From Calliopum simillimum (Eukaryota > Arthropoda > Insecta > Diptera > Lauxaniidae): a DNA stretch of 64,000 nt. A program made the position numbers and the translations under genes. Positions 21,430-32,228 of the stretch are shown here, piece by piece. Position 1 is the first letter of the stretch; each line of letters starts with the position of its first letter. A model generated the notes under the pieces. It saw only the letters and a program-made list of their open reading frames with translations, ran no database searches and was not told where the DNA came from. The stretch lies in contig OX638368.1 of assembly GCA_951812925.1 (NCBI GenBank), forward strand, positions 24,119,187 through 24,183,186, written 5' to 3'.

Positions 21430-21865
21430 TATCTCATCAAAACAAAACTGGTTGAGTTTTTTTAGGTTTATGGTCTCTAAAAGTCTGGAGCTTTTCGGTA
21501 TTTTCATCAAAATGAAATAGGTTTAGTATCTTTGGGCTTATAGTTCCTAGAAATAAGCCATGAGAACCTTTTTTCTCATCAAAATTAAACTGATGGAGCT
21601 TTTTTGGGTTTATGCTTCCCAAAAGTAGAACCCGAGGACCTTTATTTTGCATCAAAATGAAATTAAAGGAGCTTTTTTGGGTGTCTAAAAGCAGAAATCG
21701 ACGTTTCTTTTTTCTCCTCAAAATGAAACTGATGGCGCTTTTTAGGGCTTATGGTTCCTAAAAGTAGAGCTCGATGCCTTTTTTTCTCACCAAAATGCAT
21801 TTGTTGGCGCTTTCTTGGGTTTTTGGTTTCTAAAAGTTGGCACCGCAAATTTTTTCGACCACTAA
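21430..21865 (-). repeat. 72-base minisatellite, about six units
   Basis: The anchor CATCAAAATGAAA or its variants lies at 21435, 21505, 21577, 21650, 21716 and 21788, spacings 70, 72, 73, 66 and 72. The unit is about 24 codons. Read on minus it gives repeats such as KKLHQFNFDEKKG and LLLGTISPKK, open for four units in one frame and the rest in another. Indels of 1-2 bases in several units break any common frame, so I treat it as a non-coding minisatellite. Confidence 0.85.
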
Positions 21866-22059
21866 ATTTCAAAAATCTAATGATGTAGTAGTTTCATAGA
21901 GAAAGATTTTCCTAAGAAAATGCCATTAATACATTTTCTAAGTCATATTTTTTTCATCAAAACAAAGTCTCTTTAAGATTGTACGAATGAGACTGATTAG
22001 CTATTCCATACAGCTCAGTGGTGTATTTAAGTATATAAACTCGAATCACCCACAAATGT

Positions 22060-22905
22060 ATTAAATAAGTTTGGTACTTTTTGTACTTATAGTACTTTTT
22101 TTTTGCTATTTGTACGAAATAGAAAAGCTCATTTGAGGATTGATTTTTCAAAAGGGCGTAACACCACTTCCAACCTCGAATAAACTTAAGAATGCCATCG
22201 CCATAACCATGCTAAAATGCATCCTCTGGTTCAAAATTCATCACAAAAAAAGCATTTTTCCAAGATCAAATCGTGATCAAAAGTCGCATTTCAGAACAAA
22301 AGGGCTTATTTCCATATAATTTCATAGAAATTTTTAGAGTTTGATACAAAAAGACGTATTTCGAATAGTGGACAAAAAAACTTTTAATATTTTTTATATG
22401 CCCCATGCTATATAGGTGCTTACATGCCATGCCTATAGACATCAGCATAAACTTCCAAATGGTGAAATAAGAGTGATTTCGAAACAAAAGAGCTTATTTC
22501 CAAACGTTTCAGAACAAAAGGGCTTATTTCCAAATGTTTTTTATTTTGCAAATATATAACAATAAAAATGTTAAGGGGACTAGAATCTTTAGTCAACTCA
22601 CTATAACACTGGAGACATTAAAAAAAAATAAGTTATTGTAAACAGCCCATAAAAGTTTTTTCTCATTACTGAAAATTTGTTTAACATGGTTTTACGCCCT
22701 TTTGAAAAATCACTCCTCATTTATCATCCGTGGCATAACTAAAGCGAAATATAAGCAAAACAAAAAGCATAAAGTCAGTGCTATGCTTTTTGTCTTTTTC
22801 TTTGTGCTTTATCTATTGTGTATAATTTAAAGTCGTACTCCATTTCTAACATATGTAGTTAAAAAGGTAGGACAAATTTTTGTCTGGCGTATTAATATAT
22901 ATATT
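22060..22905 (+). repeat. Dispersed repeat family R1, copy A (interrupted)
   Basis: Left part TTTGCTATTTGTACGAAATA then GAAAAGCTCATTT (to 22134), right part ATTTATCATCCGTGGCA (from 22719) to GTCTGGCGTATTAATATATA (about 22902). Uninterrupted copies B (24270-24665) and C (42440-42800) show the two halves belong together. No coding capacity. It could be a Helitron-derived or other non-autonomous element; class not assigned. Confidence 0.75.
22135..22718. mobile_element. 584-base TIR element inserted in repeat R1, ATTT target duplication
   Basis: Ends GAGGATTGATTTTTCAAAAG and, inverted, GAGGAGTGATTTTTCAAAAG, continuing GGCGTAA(C/A)ACC. This is a 31-base terminal inverted repeat with two mismatches. 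ATTT flanks both sides (22131-22134, 22719-22722) and occurs once in the uninterrupted R1 copies. Internal direct repeats read ACAAAAGGGCTTATTTCC. No transposase, so it is a MITE-type element. Four-base target duplications are known for superfamilies such as Sola and Ginger, but the family is unassigned. Confidence 0.82.
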
Positions 22906-23211
22906 TTTTTTTATTACAGACAATTTTAGGACATCCCAAAATATTTCTCCATGATGACTATGATTTTGGACATTGGCTGGATGGTCAATAGTTCAAAGCA
23001 TAACTGATGCAGAGATTAACGTTTTTTAAAAAAAATACTTCTTGTAAAAGATCTCTCGGGCAAGTTTTTGGAAAATGAAGCCCCAAATATGATATGCCGC
23101 TTATTTGTCATATTGATTATTGAGAATAGAAGAAGCTGCTTCTAAAGAAGTTCTTGTATTACCACATAGTTAGCCTAAAGTAAAATTTTCAAAATCATTA
23201 AAAATCGTTAC
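22906..23211. other. Intronic DNA downstream of the alternative first exon
   Basis: Follows the donor of the 23212-23364 exon on minus. Nothing further recognised. Confidence 0.4.
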
Positions 23212-23364
23212 CACATCCTTGCTGGAAGTTTGCGTTACCAGCATACGCACGCCACTGCGTTCAAGCGCCTGCACATCAAGTGACTGACTTCGGCCACGTT
23301 GTGTTTTCGGCTGCGATGAAGATGACGTTGAATGGCGGTAAATCCAACGTTTGACGGCAGACAT
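23212..23364 (-). CDS. Alternative first coding exon of the minus-strand host gene
   Basis: Begins at an ATG at 23364 in a favourable context (CACCAAAATG) with no acceptor AG nearby, as expected for a first coding exon. It encodes 51 residues, starting MSAVKRWIYRHSTSSSSQ and including RGRSQSLDVQALERSGVRM. It ends AAGGATGTG|GTAACG at 23212/23211 in phase 0, so it can join the 18473-18509 exon without a stop. GC content and codon use rise sharply against the surrounding AT-rich DNA. The basic, Ser-rich segment with R-x-R-S-x-S (RGRSQS) resembles sites for basophilic kinases and 14-3-3 binding. No family was recognised with confidence. GTAACG is an acceptable but not ideal donor. It could be a separate small gene, but the phase match favours an alternative N-terminus. 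Confidence 0.58.
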
Positions 23365-23860
23365 TTTGGTGTTTTATTTTTTGTATTTTTTATTTTATTT
23401 ATTTAATTTGTTGTTGTTGTTGTTGTTGTTGTTGAAATAATAAACGTAGAGCTTTATTTACACTTGAACTTAAAATTAAAATTGCACTTAAGGAAGAAAT
23501 ATAGAGCACAGCCAAATATCAAGCAATTTGCATTTGTATTTATTTACATTTTATTGAAATTGTTTATTTTTTATTTAATTTGTTTACATTTTCTTTATTT
23601 AAACTGTAAATAAGAAAGAGAAAAGCGCGCGCAAAAGAGCGACGCCAAACTGTAAATAGAGAGGGAGAGAGAACGTAAATTAACAAAGAACGCGCGCGTA
23701 AAAGCTTTCGGTGCAAAAAGCTCACTCATTTTTTACTAACTACTGTTCGTTCCCAGAATTTACACAAAGATGGCGCACGTAACGGTATGGTGAATGTCAT
23801 TATATTGCGCGCGGCGCTTCCGTTAGGTTCGTCATTGTATGTGTATTATTTTAGCTTGTG
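23365..23860 (-). promoter_or_regulatory. Candidate 5'UTR and promoter of the short isoform
   Basis: On minus, upstream of the ATG at 23364, lie a (CAA)n run (23408-23434 as GTT on plus), AT-rich UTR-like DNA, then a GC-richer block (23600-23830). That block has GCGCGC patches and a GAGA-type tract (GAGAGGGAGAGAGAA at about 23659-23675), a motif class bound by GAGA factor at fly promoters. The position immediately upstream of a candidate first exon supports a promoter; the start site is not determined. Confidence 0.4.
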
Positions 23861-24240
23861 TTTGTTGCATCATATACATATACACGGCGAAAAGCTTGAT
23901 GATCAAACAAAGTCATTTTTATCACTTAAACTTTATCTTTGCTGATAAACTGATAAGTTTTGATTGTCAAAAAAATTCTGCTTAATGGAAAATATCTAGA
24001 AATTATGTTTTATAACGCAATAACCAAAGTGTGAATAATTTAATTAAAATACGCACGCAACAACAATTATGTTGTTGTTTTTTGTAATGATAACACAAGA
24101 CAGAACAATGACAAATTAAGCTACGGTAATGCGATATCAAAATAAACACATGGGATATTCTTTTGCAAATCATACACTTTTAAGGACTTTATAATTTGGA
24201 TTTGTTCAGTTTATTTTGTCATCTTATATGAGCAAATGTG
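23861..24240. other. AT-rich intronic or upstream DNA, nothing identified
   Basis: No supported features. Confidence 0.4.
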
Positions 24241-24672
24241 TCAGGACTACGTCTTTTATAATACTAATAGTGGTCAAAATTCTACCACGAGTATATTAAA
24301 TAATTTTGATATTTTTGGGACACTTTTAGTACTTTTTTTGCTATTTGGCACAAAATAGAAACATTCATTTATCATCAATGGTACGATGTAAAGCGAATTA
24401 CAATTACTTCATATTTTGCTTTTCATCTTTCTCCTAGGCTTCATCCCATTTCTAGCTCTGTGTGACTGCGTATTTTGTTGCTGTTTATATCGAAAAATTG
24501 GTATTTTATGTTACCCGGCTTAAAGGCAATAAATTTAAAAAAATTTAACCTTGTGCACATCTACACACACATACCTTTCAAATGGTATATAACTCAAAGT
24601 CCTACTCCATTTCTAACATAGTAAAATAAGTAAGACAAATTTTTGTCTTGCGTATTAATATACAGACACAGA
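24241..24672 (+). repeat. Dispersed repeat family R1, copy B
   Basis: Carries TTTTTGCTATTTGGCACAAA, CATTCATTTATCATCAATGG (the empty site for the insertion in copy A), GTGCACATCTACACACACAT and GTCTTGCGTATTAATATACA. A further 3'-end fragment (GTCTTGCGTATTAATATATA) lies at 24777. Confidence 0.75.
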
Positions 24673-24674
24673 TT

Positions 24675-25195
24675 TGGTCGGAATTATTGTGAACTGAGCG
24701 AAGGGTAAGTCAAATTAGATCATTTGATCAAAACGCAATTTCGGTAAAAAGTGAAAAAACGTATCACAAGATTTTGTCTTGCGTATTAATATATAGATGG
24801 GTCATTACATACCGTTTCGGATAGCATTTCATAGGCTGAGTATTATTTTGCCGTAAACGCCACTTCGTTGTAAAAGCAAAAGCAGATAACTCGTGCTCGT
24901 CTCTACACAAGTTATTTGCTTTTGCTTTTTCAACGAAGTGGCGTTTACGGCAAAATAATATTCAGCCGACGATTTGACTTTTGCACTTCCGATTTTTTTG
25001 AAACTTTTTTGTCCTATAGTACTATTTGAGAATAGCCTCCTTAAGGGGTAGATAAAACGCGATAGTATGTTGGAGAAAAATGTTGCGGTGAAAAAATTAA
25101 TGGGGGTGAGTGAACATCTTTTTCCTCCTCGGAATTATTGTGAACTGAGCGAAGGAAAATCATATTAGATCATTTGATCAAAACACAATTCCAAA
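24675..25195. repeat. Pair of ~65-base direct repeats flanking a hairpin
   Basis: GGAATTATTGTGAACTGAGC, then GAAGG, then AGATCATTTGATCAAAAC is present at 24680-24745 and again at 25132-25190, about 455 bases apart in the same orientation. Between them sits the 24833-24968 hairpin. This could be the remains of a tandem duplication or the flanks of a composite element. Confidence 0.75.
24833..24968. repeat. Near-perfect 58-base stem hairpin
   Basis: Left arm GGCTGAGTATTATTTTGCCG through AAAAGCAAAAGCAGATAACT (24833-24891). The right arm is its inverted copy (24908-24968) with about three mismatches. The loop is about 16 bases. Either strand could fold into one long hairpin RNA if transcribed. 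Confidence 0.9.
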
Positions 25196-25216
25196 AAAAA
25201 AAAAAAAAAAAAAAAT
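25196..25216 (+). repeat. A-rich homopolymer
   Basis: Uninterrupted A run of about 20, next to the right direct repeat. Confidence 0.9.
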
Positions 25217-25625
25217 GCGAAATCTTTATTTGGTCAAAAGACAATTAAAATTTCAAAGATGTTTCATAGCCGATCACAGTCACAGCAATCATGCTGTGCT
25301 TGCGATTGTTTCTTCTCTATAGCCGAACAAACACAATTTAGTTAAAAATCAAAAGTAGACGAAAAATTTTTAAAAATTGCATGATTATTTTGATCGTGAC
25401 ATTTATGTAACATTAAAATTATCCAGTTTCTTTTGACAAAACAACTTTTTTTAGAATTGCATTTTAATCAATTGAGTAGCGAAAGTATCAATTGCACAAA
25501 CCAAAATTTTACATACTTAGTTTTAAGTTTCAAAACGTTTTATGAACCATTATCGACGATTCTGAAAAAGTTACAAGCACTTTCCGATTTTGTAGAGTTT
25601 ATAAAACATAATTAACAGATGGCGC
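25217..25625. other. Intronic DNA, nothing identified
   Basis: A 60-codon plus frame (25433-25615) has no recognisable features. Confidence 0.4.
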
Positions 25626-25639
25626 TTTGCCTTGTGTGT

Positions 25640-26443
25640 AGATTATTTTCCCTTAATAAAAAACTATTATGGTACCAATGCCTTGAAAAAGGGTTTTGAA
25701 AATAAAGCGCCAATACAAAATAGAGTGTATGAGTGATCAAAGAGTTTAAGCACGGACGGACTTCACTCAAAGACGACTCACGAAAAGTTTGTTCAAAAAC
25801 AGTTTTTTTGCCTGAAAACGCTGATCCTGAACAAAAACCAAATCCAGTCATGTCTAGGGATTAGTAAGACCAGCATACAAGCAATATTGTATGAACATTA
25901 AGTGATGCGGAAGCTGAGTGTGCTCTTGAAAACCAAAAGACCGTTAATTCAGCGTGCTCAACGACCATTTGTTTGCCAGACGTTTTCGGTAAATTAAGAG
26001 GTACCAACCCAAAACGACAAAACATTTTGCATCACGACAATGGAAGTTCTCACACAGCAGCTAAGGCAAGCGAGTATTTGAGCACTCAAAAGTCCGAATT
26101 CATGGATCAGTACTTCATTTTGTTTTCACGAATCAAAGATCAGATGCGTGAACAACGATTAACATCAGGCGAAGAAGTGGTTGTGGTGTTTAAAACTAAT
26201 GTTTGCGAGCTTTTTTCTTCGAACTGGACAAAATGCTTCGAAAAATCGTTTGAACGCATGCAAAAGTGCATAGATATTAGAGGCGAATATTTTTTAAAGT
26301 TTAAACAATCCGTTACATATGTCAACTTAATCAATGGAAAAGTGTCAACAAAAATCTTTTATCCTTATAAACACACATTTTTTTTATTCAACGAAATCCA
26401 TATAAGTAATTTGAAAAAGAATGTTCCACATGCGCTGCTTTGA
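25640..26443 (+). pseudogene. Mariner (DD34D-type) transposase remnant, internally deleted
   Basis: The open stretch 25973-26443 starts PDVFGKLRGTNPKRQ and shows the second catalytic aspartate in HHDNGSSHTAA. It then jumps to FSRIKDQMREQRL and ends with KCFEKSFERMQKCI, matching the C-terminal part of the mariner copies at 34.2 and 44.9 kb (PEVFGEIR, HHDNASSHT, FERMQKCI). The segment that should hold SPDLAPND with the third catalytic D is replaced or lost. Upstream (25740-25960) further broken text matches the middle of the same family (LSLISKTS-like, HEH). No clear terminal repeats were found, so the ends are eroded. Confidence 0.7.
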
Positions 26444-27440
26444 TAAAAAATTTAATAATTAAAAAAAAATATTGTTTTTGTTGTTGTTGTTTTTTTTCTT
26501 CTTTATTTATTATTATTTTGTTGTTTTTGTTGTTGCTGGTGTTGGCATGTTATGTGGAGTTTCAAAGTTTGTTCAACTGTTGTCATTCAATTCAACTCAA
26601 TTGAATACCTAACTAATTAAATATTATTCTTCTGTTGTACCATTTCTCTTTGCAATTCTTTTACTTAATTTTTTTTGCAATTTTTGTGTCATTTTCTTTA
26701 AGAATTTTTTAATAAAAACAGCTGATTACCATTGAAAATTATTAAATGTTTTGTAACAATTTAATATATTTTTACACATGACTAGAATTTCAATTTCGTT
26801 TACTTTAAGATGAGCTCATTATGATTATCATATTTTTGCTTAAACAACCCTTGAAATTGACTCTCAAAAACGTTATTTCTTGTTAGTTTAAGCCGGGCTT
26901 TCATCATTTTAATTAAAAAAAGGGAAGAATCAAATTATAACTTTTTGGTCATAATTTTTTTTTTCATAAGAAAATGGACACCCATGAGTGCTTTAGAAAT
27001 AAAGACTTGTAAAAACTTTAGTGTTTAGAAATTAAAAATTTTTATTGGGGATCTTTTTACGTTTTGCATTTACGCGATTAAAAAAACAATTTTTTACTCA
27101 AAAGCAAGGCATCTCACGAAAAAAGTGTATATGGCAAAAATTGTTTAGAATTGTTTAAAGAATTGGTGTTTTTTTTTTTTTGATATAATAGAGTTTAGCT
27201 ACTACAGCTATTAGCCTTCTTGACTATTTAGCTTCAAGCTTTAAATCAAGTAAAGCTTATTAAATATTGTGGAAATGAAAAAATTATGAGTTTTAATGTG
27301 TTATTTTTTTATAATTTTTTCTTAGCTTTTTCGCACTTTCTCAACATACCCACTCAGATCACGTTTATACATAACTACAAATGCATAAATGCAGTTGTAT
27401 GTATGTAATAACATGATCCAAGGAATGAATGTTAGAAAAA
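26444..27440. other. AT-rich intronic DNA with TTG microsatellite
   Basis: GTTGTTGTTG-type sequence at about 26475-26540; T run at 27170. Nothing else. Confidence 0.45.
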
Positions 27441-27509
27441 ATTAACCCTGCATGCTGTGGGGCTCGGACAACACAAACATAAATAAAAAACAACCAATAA
27501 CCAACAAAT

Positions 27510-28322
27510 TTAATTCCAATAATTTTTTAATCTAAGTTTGAGTTGACCTTTTGACAAGCTAATACTATATACTTCGCAATGATTTATAAGAGTTGTCATG
27601 CGATTAAAAGGGGCTGAAGCCATATAATTAGTTCTACTAACCGGTTGATAAAATAATTGATTAGAGTTACGATTACTTCTTCGGTTAGTATTAAAATAAA
27701 TATATTTAAGAAGCTCTGGTGCGGCAAGAGACCCTGTTATAAGCTGATGCAGATAAAGTATATCCGCTATATTTCTACGCGTACTCAAAGACTGCATACA
27801 TAACAACTTCAAACGATCCTCATAAGGAGGAAGGTTTGAAAAATCCGTCCAATTAAAGCCTTTAAGGGCAAAACGAACAAAATTTTTTTGAATTCTTTCA
27901 ATTCTATCAATATGTATATTATAAAATGGTGACCAAACTTGGCTAGCGTACTCTAAGTGAGGACGCACAATTGTGTTATATAAAGTCACCGTTACTAAAG
28001 GGCTATTAAATTCTTTTGCCCATCGTTTAATAAAGCCAAGCAGTGATGAAGATTTTTTACAAATTTGATTAATATGTTCATTGAACGTTAGTTTAGCATC
28101 AAAATGTATACCAAGGTCTTTGACTGAATCGACACGACTGATTTGTTTATCATTGAATTTATAATTGCTCTCTATAATATTATTCTTTCTAGAAAAAGTC
28201 ATTGTTTGGCATTTATCAGAATTAAGATGTAAGCTATTTTTAAAACACCAAATTTCAAAAGATTTCAAGTCAGACTGAAGTGGGAAAATGTCTTCATCAC
28301 CCTTCAATGTGAGTAACATCAT
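27510..28322 (-). pseudogene. LINE ORF2, C-terminal part after the frameshift
   Basis: Continues in another frame with LQSDLKSFEIWCFKNSLHLN, RVDSVKDLGIHFDAKLTFNE and IVRPHLEYASQVWSPF, the blocks that follow the active-site box in CR1/jockey-type reverse transcriptases. About 30 residues are missing between INDV and the LQSDL block. It ends LKLRLKNYWN at the stop at 27510. Confidence 0.85.
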
Positions 28323-30342
28323 TTATTGCTAAAATAAACAGGAGAGGTCCCAAGTGGCTTCCTTGCGGAACACCTGAAGACGCAGTAAATGGAGGTGACA
28401 ACACCTTCCGAAATCTTATTTGATATGAACGATCAGACAAATAAGATTCGATCCAACTGACAAAATTTAAAGGAAATCCAAGCTTTTTTAATTTAAACAA
28501 AATTAAGTTATGTGGTAGTTTGTCAAAAGCCTTACTGAAATCTGTGTAGATACAGTTAACTTGCCCACCAGAGTCTAAAGAGTTTAATGTAAAAGAAGTG
28601 AAATCAAGAAGGTTAGATACTGTAGATCTGCCATTAACAAAACCATGCTGACGTGTTGTAATGACTTCACCACAGCACACCTTGACTTGATCATATATAA
28701 TTTTTTCAAAAAGTTTCGGTATTGATGATAGCTTGGCTATGGGCCTGTAATTTGAAACATCATTTTTACATCCTTTCTTAAAGATTGGACCTATGAATGA
28801 TTCCTTCCAAAATTGAGGAAAATAATTATCGTTAATAGATTTATTAAATAAAAAGCTGAGTGGATGACTCAAGTTAGAACTACAATTAATTAATAATGTT
28901 GCTGGAATGCCATCAGGTCCACTTCCCAGGTCGTCATCAATAGATGCGATATATTTTTCCACGAGTTCAGGAGAGAAAGATATTGCATTGAACGAAACTT
29001 TCGGGTCATTTTCCATGTATTCAAAATAGGGGACATCAGGGCTGAATAAATTAGTTGAAAAGGATTTTTTAAATAAATTAGCAAACAACCCCGCGATTAT
29101 TTCAGGGTTGCTGGTAAGCCCGTCACCAGTCTTGAACTCAGATGGAAAACCATCCGACTTTTTTTTTGAATTAATAAACCCCCAAAAATTCTTGGGGTCT
29201 TGAAGAATGTTCAGCTTAATTTTATTCAAATATTCAGAATAAACAGAAGCAGATTTTAACTTAAATTCCTGAAACAGGTTATTATAATTAACCAAATCAT
29301 TTCGGTTTTGGCTACAGATGTATTTTTTCCAGGCCCTGTTGCGACTGTTACGAATTTTCTTTAAGTCTCTTGTATACCAAGGGTATGAAGAGCTATTAAT
29401 GTATTTAAAATTATATGGCACTGCCAAAGCTATAGCTTTAAAAAGTTCTTTATAGAAAAATTTAATACTATTATCTAAAGAATTATTTTCAAAAAAGTTT
29501 AAAAAATTATTAATATTGTTCTCCAAAATGTTATTCAATTTCAAAAAGTCAGCTTTTTTGAAATTAAATTCATAAGTTTTCATAGAAGAGCACTTGTCAT
29601 TTAAATTACTATTATCTGACTGAAACAAAATATTTAAAGGTGGATGATAAGTATCAACCACACTAAGGGCATTGGAGGCGTTATTTACAACAACCTTACT
29701 ACTATCTGTAGCCAAAACTAAGTCTAGTTGTCGTCCGTGAGAATTCATTATACAACTAACTTGTTGTAAATCCGCTAAAATATCGTCAACAAATATTTGT
29801 TGTTGTCGGGTTTTAGGACAAGACGCATAATAATATGTGTCATCGTCCGACAATGTCCATTTTAAGTCAGGCAAGTTAAAATCACCTAGCAATAAAATGT
29901 CGTCATTAACGTCAAGTTTTTGAGTAACATATTCTACAGCCTGTGCAAGACTATCGTAGACTTCTGTGCTACTATTAGGGGGAATATAAGCGTTAAGAAT
30001 ATAAAAACTTGACTTACGGATAATAACTTCAACGCATATTAGTTCAATGTCAGATGCACAGGGAATGTCGAACAAGGAACTAGTCAAGTGATTTTTTATG
30101 GCTATTAAGACGCCTCCACCGACTGGAGAAAGATCGTTTGTGTATCTGTCTCTTCTAAAAATGTTAAAACTATTGTCAAATAACTCCGAGTTAAGTATAT
30201 TGGAATTAAGCCAAGTCTCGGTAAAAGCGATAACATCGTCAGAAAAATTCTGAGTTGCTAAAAATATATTATGCGTCTTTGAACGTAAACCCCTTACATT
30301 TTGGTAGTAAAGGGATAGCCGATTTAGTTTTTTGAATTGAGT
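28297..30342 (-). pseudogene. LINE ORF2: endonuclease and reverse transcriptase, first part
   Basis: An uninterrupted frame from just after a TAG at 30345 to the stop at 28297, about 680 codons. The endonuclease begins YYQNVRGLRSKTHNIF, with the catalytic glutamate in FTETWLN, the LGDFNLPD block and QLDLVLATD. In place of the usual SDH there is DTYHPP. The reverse transcriptase shows GPIFKKGCKND.SNYRPI, YTDFSKAFDKLPH (catalytic D) and SSGVPQGSHLGPLLF. It stops right after AINDVTH, where the second catalytic box (YADD or FADD) should follow. That box is not present in either frame, so a deletion with frameshift inactivated the enzyme. This open frame is long for a dead element, suggesting a fairly recent insertion. 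ORF2 would normally copy element RNA at the nicked target site. Confidence 0.85.
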
Positions 30343-30470
30343 CTATTATAATTTCGAGTAGCCTTCTTTGTTTCCTTGAACTCAGAAATGAAGACATTAT
30401 CAACCCATGCTTTTGGATTGCAGACGGCAGCGAAATGACAAGAAGCCACCGATAATTGTTTTTAGAATTT
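30323..30470 (-). pseudogene. LINE ORF1, C-terminal end only
   Basis: Minus-strand reading gives SCHFAAVCNPKAWVDNVFIS followed by FKETKKATRNYNRLNSKN and a stop, resembling the tail of ORF1 (gag-like) proteins of jockey/CR1-type LINEs. It overlaps the start of the ORF2 frame. Everything upstream is missing. Confidence 0.5.
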
Positions 30471-31060
30471 TTTGTATTTTTTTTTATATATTATTTTTTG
30501 ACCAAATTTTCAAAAATTATAAAATATCTTAAAAAATTCTTAAGTAATTCACACGTATTTTTTGGACAATTCTAAGCATTTTTTGCCTTATACACTTTTT
30601 TCGTTTTTTTTTTTGACTAAAAAATCGTTTTTCCGACCTCGTTATTGAAAAACGTAAAAAAATCGATTTTTGGAACCGAATATTATCTATACCCAAAGCA
30701 AAAAAAAACCAATAAAAAATTTTTGTAATCACAAAATCTTTATTTCTAATAAAAAAAAAAAGAACCTTTTCTTAATTTTTAAAACGATTTCAACTTTAAA
30801 AGCTAAAAAAACTAACGAAGTGATATTTTCAAGAAAAAAATTGTTATAAACTTTTTTTAAAAAAAATGTCATGTTCTTTGCAATGTAGTTGTCTTATTTG
30901 TTTAGGTTTTTTCTTTTACTAGATATAGTATACTCAAAAGAGTTAAGAAAAGTAGTCTTTACCGTGCAATTCTTACTAAAATCGAAGAGAGGATGCGCCA
31001 GCAGTAAATATTGAAAAGTTGGGCTCTCCTTGCACCAGAATAATTATTTTCTATTGTTTC
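30471..31060. repeat. AT-rich DNA with a fragment of the 33.8-kb foldback repeat
   Basis: TTCACACGTATTTTTTGGAC and CTTATACACTTTTTTCGTTT (30545-30610) match the arm of the foldback at 33.8-35.5 kb (TCACACGTATTTTTAATATA, then CTTATGCACTTTTTTCG on the reverse strand). The rest is A/T-rich. Confidence 0.5.
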
Positions 31061-31067
31061 AACTACA

Positions 31068-31130
31068 AAACCTATGGCCCTATGCTCCTCCTAGGAGTTA
31101 AAGGAGAATACATACATACATACAACTACA
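31068..31130 (+). mobile_element. RTE-like LINE 3'-end fragment with CATA tail
   Basis: GGCCCTATGCTCCTCCTAGG then AGTTAAAGGAGAATACATAC, followed by (CATA)n, is the same 3' end found on the opposite strand at 62090-62130. Only about 50 bases of the LINE remain, a severe 5' truncation. Confidence 0.65.
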
Positions 31131-32228
31131 AAACCTGTTTAAAAGCAAAAAAAAAAAAAAGATTATGAAGCAGTCTAATGTATGCATGTGAATATTTATA
31201 ATTTATGCATCAAAGAATAGTTTCAAAGATAATTGGAATTATGGTAATGAATCAAGTTTAAAGCGTTTGCATAAGTTTCAATTAAATCTTAATTATAAGA
31301 TTTACAACAATAGGATATAAAAAGAAAGTCTTTCAGTACAAATTTCGTACGATCTGATTTTGATGAGTGAAGCACTTAATGTCTACCAAAATTTATTTCT
31401 TTAATAATACGCCTACTTGTTCGGTTTACTTGTAAAGATTTTGCTACTCTACTAAAATATAATCATATATTATTTTGTCAAAAAAATTGGCCATATATCT
31501 TGCTAGCAAACAAAAGAAAAAAAGTGATACAATTAGCACAATGACTTCCCTTTACTTTAGATTGTTCATTTTTAAATTAATTTATCTCATTTATGGTTGG
31601 CGTCACGTTTGCGTCGGCAAAAATTTCTCAGATTCTTTTTAATTAATTTTTATCATTGTTTTGTTTAAAATTAATTAAAAAGAAATTGCGGCTATAAAAT
31701 GTAAAAAAAAAAATAAGATTTCCCTTAATTTATTTTTATTTTTTTTTCAAGATGTTCAACATTTGCCAAAATACTCAGTTCCGTTTATGGTATAAATTAA
31801 AGCATTATAATACAAGGGAACAAACTAAGTGGTAAAATATAGTGAAGGGATTAACCGAGTAATAAATTTTAGCTGGCACGCCCACTTTGTTATTTAATGA
31901 ATATGGATTGTATGGTATGTGTTTATGCGAAAACGCATAATCCCCAAAAGTAGGGATGTATTCCCCATAGTTGGCAACGCAATTCCATTGCTAAATTAAA
32001 CAATGCCCTACTGATCACAGCTGTCAAATTTCATTCTTGTTCTTCTTCATTTTATCTTTCGTTTAAAAACTACCTTTAAAACAGCATTGGCTGCAGCATA
32101 AAAAGTGAAAGTTTTAATTCTCATACTGAATAAAGATTAATTGTAAAATCAATACTCAAGAAAGGGTTCATCATAAAATTTGTAAACCAAAAATAATATT
32201 TGTTTTCTTTCGTGCGGGCGCTACCCAG
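31131..32228. other. AT-rich intronic DNA, nothing identified
   Basis: No supported frame or repeat end. Confidence 0.4.

Larger units (their letters stand above)
27441..30470 (-). mobile_element. 5'-truncated non-LTR retrotransposon (CR1/jockey-like), inactive
   Basis: Contains, in minus-strand order, the C-terminal end of ORF1, an apurinic-type endonuclease, a reverse transcriptase and a C-terminal domain, then a 3' UTR. It begins inside ORF1 (about 30470), the usual 5' truncation of LINEs. The 3' boundary is approximate because no clear tail or target duplication was seen. Confidence 0.88.
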
